Assembly: GCA_017416635.1 (NCBI GenBank)
Contig: JAFQBQ010000049.1
Location: 1-6,798, forward strand
Reading direction: 5' to 3'
Source: Alphaproteobacteria bacterium
GTDB taxonomy: Bacteria; Pseudomonadota; Alphaproteobacteria; UBA3830
DNA: 6,798 nt
Shown: positions 1 to 6,798 of the stretch, piece after piece
How the letters are laid out: the number at the start of each line of letters is the position of its first letter
Position numbering within the stretch: the first letter of the stretch is position 1
Program-made: the position numbers and the translations under genes
The notes under the pieces: model-generated
The model's input: only the letters and a program-made list of their open reading frames with translations
Database searches by the model: none
What the model was told of the DNA's origin: nothing

Positions 1-189
1 AATAAGGGAACTATACGGCGGCGAGGCGAGAAGATCTTCGGAAAAGCTCAACTTTATCAAAATTAGACAAGGACAAATGAAAAACAGAAAAATCCAAACG
101 TATGGAACGAATATAATCAGATTTTTTCCGCTTATTTTTTTTATTAAATTCGTACACCAATAGATAATCTGCTCTTCAATGCGATACAT
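1..189 (-). CDS. potH: Polyamine (spermidine/putrescine) ABC transporter permease, PotH/PotB-like, N-terminal fragment (runs off left edge)
   Basis: Reading the minus strand from the ATG at 189 gives 63 codons with no stop to the window edge. Residues 1-20 are a short polar, basic N-terminal stretch. Residues 24-44 form a hydrophobic segment (LIIFVPYVWIFLFFICPCLI), the expected first transmembrane helix. It is followed by LIKLSFSE and a PPYSSL motif. This matches my memory of the start of E. coli PotH, where an LPYIWL...PFLIVFKIS helix is followed by a PPYTEL motif. Such permeases form the inner-membrane channel of a PotFGHI/PotABCD importer. An in-frame TAG 18 bases upstream and no other usable start codon in between fix the start, although no good Shine-Dalgarno sequence lies close to it. 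The gene begins 29 bp after atpC on the same strand with no terminator between, so it may be co-transcribed. PotH and PotB cannot be separated from this fragment. Confidence 0.8.
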   Translation of the reverse strand, partial: MYRIEEQIIYWCTNLIKKISGKNLIIFVPYVWIFLFFICPCLILIKLSFSEDLLASPPYSSLI

Positions 190-218
190 TATTTCTAATA
201 GATCCCTCTAAGCTCCAT

Positions 219-473
219 TCAATCGATTCGTTCATCACTTTTAAGAATCACTACAGCTTCATTTGCAAAAAATGAACAAACGCCGTCTTCAGCTTCGCAT
301 GAAAAAATTGTAGCGGCAGCATCTTTTACGTAAATTGTCCCTTTAGACAGGTTCGTCATTATCGAAATATGATTAGGCAGAATCGTAATCTGTCCCCTAA
401 CCGTCGGCAGCGTCAATTTCGCCGCTTCGCCATCGTACAATTTTTTATCTGACTTCAGAATTTTTACGTTCAA
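219..473 (-). CDS. atpC: F1Fo ATP synthase subunit epsilon, short form lacking the C-terminal helical domain
   Basis: The product has 84 residues. It corresponds to the N-terminal beta-sandwich domain of epsilon, which sits at the foot of the central stalk with gamma and the c-ring. Recognisable parts are the LYDGEAAKLTLPT strand region (residues 12-24), the GQITILPNHISIMTNL segment (27-42, equivalent to the GELGIYPGHAPLLT region of E. coli), the GTIYV strand (45-49), and the closing VVILKSDERID, which stops where other family members enter the helical hairpin. Usual epsilon proteins have about 110-140 residues, so the whole C-terminal inhibitory domain is missing. The start is TTG at 473. 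It is supported by GGGAG at 481-485, seven bases upstream, inside the last codons of atpD. The stop is TGA, and reading past it would add only seven codons before the next stop, so one nonsense mutation does not explain the shortness. This is the last gene of the F1 operon, two bases after atpD. Confidence 0.93.
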   Translation of the reverse strand: MNVKILKSDKKLYDGEAAKLTLPTVRGQITILPNHISIMTNLSKGTIYVKDAAATIFSCEAEDGVCSFFANEAVVILKSDERID

Positions 474-475
474 AC

Positions 476-2770
<2,295 letters not shown>

Positions 2771-2771
<1 letters not shown>

Positions 2772-4315
2772 TACGCCTTTTGTTCCTTACAAAAATCCGA
2801 AACATAAGTTTCGAGAATAAGTTTCAGCTTATTTTCCGTCTCTTCGGTAATTTTCAGATTTTCTCTGATATCGTTGACAACTTCTGGAGCTTCTTTTTTG
2901 ATTCGATTTAACACATATCGCTCAAAATCAAGTACTGACTCTACTCCGATTTTATCAAGATATCCATGAACACCCAAATAAATGCTGACGACCTGATCTT
3001 CGACCTTCATCGGAGAATACTGCTTTTGCTTTAAGATTTCCGTCAGACGCTCTCCTCGCGATATCAACTGCTTACTGGATGCATCCAAGTCCGAAGCGAA
3101 TTGCGCGAAGCTCGCCATTTCTCGATATTGCGCTAACTCTAATTTAATTTTACCGGCGACTTGCTTCATACATTTCGTTTGTGCTGCAGAACCGACACGG
3201 CTGACCGAAGCTCCCGCGTTAATTGCCGGACGGATTCCTTTATAGAAAAGATCCGTCTCCAAGAAAATCTGTCCGTCCGTAATCGAAATCACGTTCGTTG
3301 GAATGTATGCTGAAATATCTCCGGCTTGCGTTTCAATAATCGGAAGCGCAGTCAAAGAACCGCCACCTCTTTGCTCATCCAACTTAGCAGCGCGCTCGAG
3401 CAATCTCGAATGCAAGTAGAAAACATCTCCAGGATAAGCCTCACGCCCCGGAGGTCTTTTCAACAACAGAGACATCTGCCTGTATGCAACTGCGTGCTTC
3501 GACAAATCATCATATATTATCAAAGCGTGCATTCCGTTGTCTCTGAAATACTCGCCCATCGCGCATCCTGCATACGGAGCCAAATATTGCATTGTCGCGG
3601 CATCAGAAGCCGTCGCAGCAACAACGATTGTGTAATCCATCGCGCCAGCATCCGTAAGAGTTTTTACGACCTGTGCCACTGATGAACGCTTTTGCCCGAT
3701 AACAACATATATGCAGTACAACTTATCTTTTTCTATATTTTTATCGAACGCATTTTTCTGGTTAATTATTGCATCGATGGCTATAGCCGTCTTTCCCGTC
3801 TGACGGTCTCCGATAATCAACTCTCTTTGTCCTCTCCCGATTGGAACAATTGCGTCGATAGCCTTCAACCCTGTTTGCATCGGCTCGAACACTGACTTTC
3901 TGTAAACAATCCCGGGAGCCTTTACATCAACTGGGCGAGATTCCGCAGAATCAATACGACCCTTTCCGTCGATAGGTTCACCTAACGCATTTACGACACG
4001 TCCGAGTAAAGCCTTTCCAACAGGAACTTCCATAATCTTATGAGTACGGCGAACTTCCATTCCTTCTTTGATCTCGCGATCTTCACCGAACAACACTACA
4101 TCGACGGTGTCTTCGCTGAGATTCATGGCTAATCCTGACGCGCCGGAAGCAAAAACGACTTCTTCGTTCATTTCCACTTTATCCAGTCCGTATACACGAG
4201 CAACGCCGTCGCCAATTGACAAAACCTTTCCTATTTCAACGAATTCAGGACCCGCATCAAAATTACGAATACGCTCTTTTAATATGGAATCAACCTCAGA
4301 AGGTTTTATATTCAT
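2771..4315 (-). CDS. atpA: F1Fo ATP synthase subunit alpha (regulatory nucleotide-binding)
   Basis: The 514-residue product alternates with beta in the F1 hexamer; it carries the non-catalytic nucleotide sites and donates an arginine to the catalytic ones. Visible landmarks are the N-terminal crown domain ([14 protein letters not shown], 34-47), Walker A GDRQTGKT (169-176), Walker B region ALIIYDD (264-270), the [20 protein letters not shown] segment (283-302), and the signature [10 protein letters not shown] (363-372), followed by Arg373, the residue equivalent to the E. coli arginine finger. The ATG at 4315 overlaps the TGA of atpH by four bases (ATGA), and a strong GGGGGA lies about seven bases upstream in the end of atpH. 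Length and motif positions agree with E. coli AtpA. No odd residue was noticed at functional positions. Confidence 0.99.
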
Positions 4316-4878
4316 AAACTTTCCCCCTTCATAACACGTTCTAAGCGCGACAACTTAGATTTCAATGAATAATCCAACAATTTAGACTGATATCGAATTT
4401 GAAAACCGCCCATCAACGTCGGATCTTCTTTTTCAACAAATTCAATATAGCCTGTAAACATATTTCTTAGCTGATTAAAGAGATCATTTTTATTTTCAAT
4501 CGATTTGTTGTTGGCATATGTTATATAAAAAACCTTTTTTCCACGCTTTTTTTGATAAAAAGAATCGTAATATTTGCAAATTTCCGGTAAAGCTGCAAGT
4601 CTTCTGTTTTTTATCAATAATTTCAAAAAATTCGAAAGTTGTGGAAGCAAATGCAAATCATCAGACAGGGAACGAACGAACTCTTCACCTTCTTGAGAAA
4701 TAAACGAAAATTTCTTCAACAATTTGTCTCTATTCGGCATTTTATTCAAAAAAGATCTGATTGAATAAATCTGCTGCAAAAATTCTTCTTCTTTTTTTTG
4801 CTCTACGGAAACTGCGTACAGAGACCTCACATATCTTCCGACTACAATATTTTCCATAACAAAATTTTGGTCCGCCAA
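4312..4878 (-). CDS. atpH: F1Fo ATP synthase subunit delta (peripheral stalk; OSCP homologue)
   Basis: Delta caps the F1 head and joins it to the b-subunit stalk of Fo. The N-terminal helical domain begins [13 protein letters not shown], matching the usual RYAxALFELA pattern. The C-terminal part has the family signature [20 protein letters not shown], followed by LKSKLSRL. The middle (about residues 80-150) is lysine-rich and divergent, as is usual for the least conserved F1 subunit. I chose TTG at 4878 ([16 protein letters not shown], 188 residues) because GGAGG lies five bases before it. The alternatives are GTG at 4896, with no Shine-Dalgarno and close to the proposed transcription start, and ATG at 4857, with no Shine-Dalgarno. 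The start is therefore less certain than the identity. It is the first gene of the operon, divergent from rplU. Confidence 0.95.
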   Translation of the reverse strand: MADQNFVMENIVVGRYVRSLYAVSVEQKKEEEFLQQIYSIRSFLNKMPNRDKLLKKFSFISQEGEEFVRSLSDDLHLLPQLSNFLKLLIKNRRLAALPEICKYYDSFYQKKRGKKVFYITYANNKSIENKNDLFNQLRNMFTGYIEFVEKEDPTLMGGFQIRYQSKLLDYSLKSKLSRLERVMKGESL

Positions 4879-4883
4879 AAGAA

Positions 4884-4888
4884 CCTCC
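4884..4888 (-). promoter_or_regulatory. Ribosome binding site that favours a TTG start for atpH
   Basis: GGAGG on the minus strand lies five bases before TTG (4878-4876) but 26 bases before the first in-frame ATG (4857-4855). It is the only strong Shine-Dalgarno sequence in the atpH leader, so it supports the TTG start. Confidence 0.55.
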
Positions 4889-4904
4889 AACCGCACTGCC
4901 GCTA

Positions 4905-4933
4905 AATTAACACAGCCGACTGCGAATTTTCAA
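4905..4933 (-). promoter_or_regulatory. Candidate sigma-70-type promoter of the atpHAGDC operon
   Basis: On the minus strand TTGAAA (4933-4928) is followed after 17 bases by TTAATT (4910-4905). The -35 box is good but the -10 box is poor. A start near 4898 would give a leader of about 20 bases carrying the GGAGG site. This is pattern matching only; other weak pairs exist in the same 134-bp gap. Confidence 0.3.
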
Positions 4934-4955
4934 TATCAAAATGACAACGTGTATC

Positions 4956-4984
4956 TTGAAAAAACAAAAAAGATGTTCTAAAAG
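4956..4984 (+). promoter_or_regulatory. Candidate sigma-70-type promoter of rplU-rpmA
   Basis: TTGAAA (4956-4961) matches the -35 consensus at five of six bases. After 17 A-rich bases comes TAAAAG (4979-4984), a partial -10 match. Initiation would fall near 4991, just upstream of the rplU ribosome binding site. A TATTAT at 4993-4998 looks better as a -10 box but has no -35 partner and lies too close to the gene. Confidence 0.35.
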
Positions 4985-5012
4985 ATATCTCATATTATTA
5001 AAAGGATGTGTT

Positions 5013-5321
5013 ATGCTTGCAGTTATAAAGACAGGCGGTAAACAGTATAAAGTAGCAGATGGTGCTTGCATTCTTGTAGACAAGCTGCCTCTAGAGGTTG
5101 GAGCTAAGCTTGAGATCAAGGAAGTATTGATGGTGGATAACGGCAAAGTTACGGTCGGTACACCGTTTGTTGATAAAGCAGTAGTGAAAGCAAGCGTTGT
5201 CGAGCACAAAAAACTCGACACTGTGTATGTGTTTAAGAAAAGCCGTCGTAAAAATTATCGCAGAAAAAATGGTCATCGTCAGATCATGACTGTTTTGAAG
5301 ATTGATTCGATTAACGGATAG
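5013..5321 (+). CDS. rplU: 50S ribosomal protein L21 (bL21)
   Basis: bL21 binds 23S rRNA in the large subunit. The 102-residue product opens with MLAVIKTGGKQYKV, the standard bL21 N-terminus, and carries the C-terminal signature region KKSRRKNYRRKNGHRQIMT (about 74-92), rich in rRNA-binding basic residues. The ATG at 5013 is preceded by AAAGGA about seven bases upstream. The frame is open back to 4941, but that extension has no family similarity and covers the promoter region. There is no C-terminal extension of the alanine/lysine-rich kind that some alphaproteobacterial bL21 proteins have. It is the first gene of a two-gene unit with rpmA, and its TAG stop overlaps the ribosome binding site of rpmA (TAGGAG). 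Confidence 0.98.
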   Translation: MLAVIKTGGKQYKVADGACILVDKLPLEVGAKLEIKEVLMVDNGKVTVGTPFVDKAVVKASVVEHKKLDTVYVFKKSRRKNYRRKNGHRQIMTVLKIDSING

Positions 5322-5331
5322 GAGTTAACAG

Positions 5332-5586
5332 ATGTCAACGAAAAAAGCTGGTGGAAGCTCCAGAAATGGTCGCGATTCCGAAAGTAAAAGATTAGGCGTG
5401 AAAGTGTTTGGCGGACAAACCGTGAAAGCTGGCGGCATTATTGTTCGGCAAAGGGGAACAAAGATGCGTCCGGGAGAGAATGTCGGTTTGGGACGTGATC
5501 ACACCATATTCGCAAAAGCAGATGGTGTTGTGAAATTTTCGCGTAACGCAAAAAACAGAAGCGTGGTTTCTGTTGTAGTCGAATAA
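5332..5586 (+). CDS. rpmA: 50S ribosomal protein L27 (bL27)
   Basis: bL27 reaches with its N-terminal tail towards the peptidyl-transferase centre. The 84-residue product shows the usual layout: the flexible glycine-rich tail [20 protein letters not shown], then LGVKVFGGQ, the signature [15 protein letters not shown] (35-49), then [14 protein letters not shown] and a basic C-terminus. There is no cleavable N-terminal extension of the kind found in many Firmicutes bL27 proteins. It begins 10 bp after rplU, and GGAG lies seven bases before the ATG. The order rplU-rpmA is near universal in bacteria. The GTPase gene obgE, often next in line, is not here: a terminator follows instead. Confidence 0.98.
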   Translation: MSTKKAGGSSRNGRDSESKRLGVKVFGGQTVKAGGIIVRQRGTKMRPGENVGLGRDHTIFAKADGVVKFSRNAKNRSVVSVVVE

Positions 5587-5618
5587 TTTTTAGAAGTTTT
5601 ACTTTTCGTATTTATTCC

Positions 5619-5644
5619 AGGCTGTCGGTTTCGGCAGCTTTTTT
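5619..5644 (+). terminator. Rho-independent terminator after rpmA
   Basis: GCTGTCG (5621-5627), loop GTTT, then CGGCAGC (5632-5638) form a seven-pair stem with one G-U pair. The stem can be extended by two further pairs (5619-5620 with 5639-5640). Six T follow at 5639-5644. It lies 33 bp after the rpmA stop and ends the rplU-rpmA unit. On the minus strand it lacks a good T-run, so it is not an obvious terminator for comEC. The rest of 5587-5710 is AT-rich, with no gene or other structure that I can support. Confidence 0.88.
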
Positions 5645-5710
5645 GTATTTTGATCTATATTTTCAAAACTGTCTTTTGGCTACGGATTGGAAAAATTATT
5701 TTTATTTTTC

Positions 5711-6798
5711 TTAGAGATTCCATGGGCGTTTTTTGCATCGGTTGGAAACTTCTCGTAGTGAGGGGACGTAGATTTCGCGGAGCATGTCGGTTGTTTTATC
5801 CAGAAAGATAATGGGAGACGAAAAATTTGCGTTGCGATAGGTCAAAAGATAATCATTTCCGTCGATTGTTGCTTTTACGGCGTGATCATTAACTTGTTTG
5901 ATAAATTTTCTGCAGGATTTTGATTTGAAATTTTCGCGGCAGGAGCATCCGACGGATTTTGTCCAGGCTTCGAGCATTCCTCGGAAATATCCGCAGTGAT
6001 TAAAACAAACCAAGTCGTCTGAAACTTTTATTCCGAAAGCTTTTGCATTCGGAGATACAACAATTTTCGGACGTTCTTCCATGAAATAGAAGAATATTCC
6101 GACTAAAATTCCGACTACGCCAAGCATTCTTATTTTGTGATGAATTAGAGTAAAAATTAATGCCGAAAAAATCACGATAGTCATTGTAGTCGGAGATGGC
6201 TCCGGCATTACGAAGAGAGATCCAGGCAAAGTTGCAGAAAATGAAATCAGTTTCAGCAAAAGATCGATTCCGAAAGATAAAATATTTAGCGGAAATGAAA
6301 TTTCGAAAAATAGAAACGCCAGAGAAAGCACAGCCGCCGGCATGATGAAAAATGTCATCAATGGAATAGCAAAAATGTTTGCGAAAATGCTGTTTAAAGT
6401 TAATTGATTAAAAACAAAAATAGAAAATATAGAAGTCGCCAGCGACGCGATGACAGTAGTTATAATCACGTTGAAAAACATTCGAATTGCCGAGGACTCA
6501 TCCCAATGATGTTCATAAAACGCAACAATTGCGATGACTGCGCTGAATGATAATTGGAAACTCGGGAACATAATTACTTCGGGAGATATCAGTAAAATTA
6601 TCATGGCGGCGATTGCGACAGAACGCATAGTTAAGGCGCGTCTATCGATTAAAATTCCCGCGATGATGATTCCGTGCATGATTAACGCTCGCAAAGATGA
6701 AACGGAGCAGCCCGACAATAAGTAGTATGCAAAAACTCCGATGAACGAAAAAACCGCGGCGATTTTTTTCACATTGTAATACATCGAGATTAGGGGAA
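5711..6798 (-). CDS. comEC: ComEC/Rec2-family competence protein, C-terminal half (5' end cut by the window edge)
   Basis: ComEC forms the inner-membrane channel that carries single-stranded DNA into the cytoplasm during natural transformation. The frame is open through the right edge, so the codon ATG at 6784 is probably internal: the residues before it (PLIS) run smoothly into MYYNVKKIAAVF, which resembles the internal RYPxKKIAA stretch of alphaproteobacterial ComEC. Counting from that Met, family landmarks are YLLSGCSVSSLRALIM (21-36), DRRALTMRSVAIAA (47-60) and SPEVIMFPSFQLSFSAV (67-83), all of the Competence domain. About seven to nine hydrophobic segments follow to residue 234. A soluble tail of about 123 residues (235-357) starts ERPKIVVSPNAKAFGIKVSD and contains clustered cysteines (260, 264, 280, 282, 291). 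No metallo-beta-lactamase HxHxDH motif is present. It converges on rpmA, and no clear terminator of its own was seen. Confidence 0.9.
   Translation of the reverse strand, partial: PLISMYYNVKKIAAVFSFIGVFAYYLLSGCSVSSLRALIMHGIIIAGILIDRRALTMRSVAIAAMIILLISPEVIMFPSFQLSFSAVIAIVAFYEHHWDESSAIRMFFNVIITTVIASLATSIFSIFVFNQLTLNSIFANIFAIPLMTFFIMPAAVLSLAFLFFEISFPLNILSFGIDLLLKLISFSATLPGSLFVMPEPSPTTMTIVIFSALIFTLIHHKIRMLGVVGILVGIFFYFMEERPKIVVSPNAKAFGIKVSDDLVCFNHCGYFRGMLEAWTKSVGCSCRENFKSKSCRKFIKQVNDHAVKATIDGNDYLLTYRNANFSSPIIFLDKTTDMLREIYVPSLREVSNRCKKRPWNL

Noticed and set aside
3326..3682. Open frame of 118 codons on the plus strand inside atpA
   Set aside because: It is antisense to the conserved alpha subunit, and its composition is what the complementary codons would give. 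No family resemblance.
4913..4922. Imperfect palindrome CAGCCGACTG between the proposed -35 and -10 boxes of atpH
   Set aside because: Only eight of ten bases are symmetric and there is no second copy, so an operator cannot be supported.
4983..4990. Palindrome AGATATCT upstream of rplU
   Set aside because: An eight-base palindrome in AT-rich DNA is expected by chance, and no repeat of it was seen nearby.
4907..5221. Open frame of 104 codons on the minus strand over rplU, extending to the atpH leader
   Set aside because: It opposes conserved rplU codons and would fill the divergent promoter region. The product is low-complexity and unlike any family I know.
5639..5710. Terminator for comEC on the minus strand
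   Set aside because: T-rich stretches are present, but I could not find a stem followed by a T-run in the minus-strand direction.
5711..6784. comEC as a complete 357-residue gene starting at ATG 6784
   Set aside because: The frame has no stop between 6784 and the window end, there is no ribosome binding site before the ATG, and the first residues match an internal part of the family. It is a truncated view of a longer gene.

Overview
This is an AT-rich bacterial window made almost entirely of housekeeping genes. It carries a five-gene F1-ATPase operon (atpH-atpA-atpG-atpD-atpC) on the minus strand, a divergent rplU-rpmA ribosomal pair on the plus strand, and the ends of two membrane-protein genes at the edges. 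The best taxonomic guess is a low-GC alphaproteobacterium. The evidence is that the F1 genes stand alone without the Fo genes (atpB/E/F), and that the ComEC protein ends in the short C-terminal tail I associate with alphaproteobacterial members. The order within the class is not resolved. TGA is used as a stop in atpH, atpG and atpC, so this is not a TGA=Trp code.

Layout. Positions 1-189 (minus) hold the start of a PotH/PotB-type polyamine ABC permease that runs off the left edge. Positions 219-4878 (minus) hold the F1 operon, transcribed right to left as delta, alpha, gamma, beta, epsilon. Its junctions are very tight: a 4-base overlap for H/A, a 1-base overlap for A/G, a 10-base gap for G/D and a 2-base gap for D/C. 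Positions 4879-5012 are a 134-bp divergent intergenic region that must hold the start signals for both the F1 operon and rplU. Positions 5013-5586 (plus) hold rplU and rpmA, closed by a clear Rho-independent terminator at 5619-5644. Positions 5711-6798 (minus) hold the C-terminal half of a ComEC/Rec2-type DNA-uptake channel that is cut by the right edge. Convergent stretch 5587-5710 contains the terminator and no gene that I can see.

How the genes work together. The five atp products form the soluble catalytic head and stalk (alpha3-beta3-gamma-delta-epsilon) of the ATP synthase. The membrane Fo part must be encoded elsewhere. rplU and rpmA encode large-subunit ribosomal proteins bL21 and bL27. 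Energy supply and ribosome production therefore start back to back from one intergenic region.

The most noteworthy feature is the epsilon subunit. It has only 84 residues, a TTG start and no C-terminal helical domain, so the classical epsilon-mediated inhibition of ATP hydrolysis should be absent. The potH-like gene starts only 29 bp later, which leaves no room for a lost domain. I found no evidence of a new defence, mobile or CRISPR-type system here.
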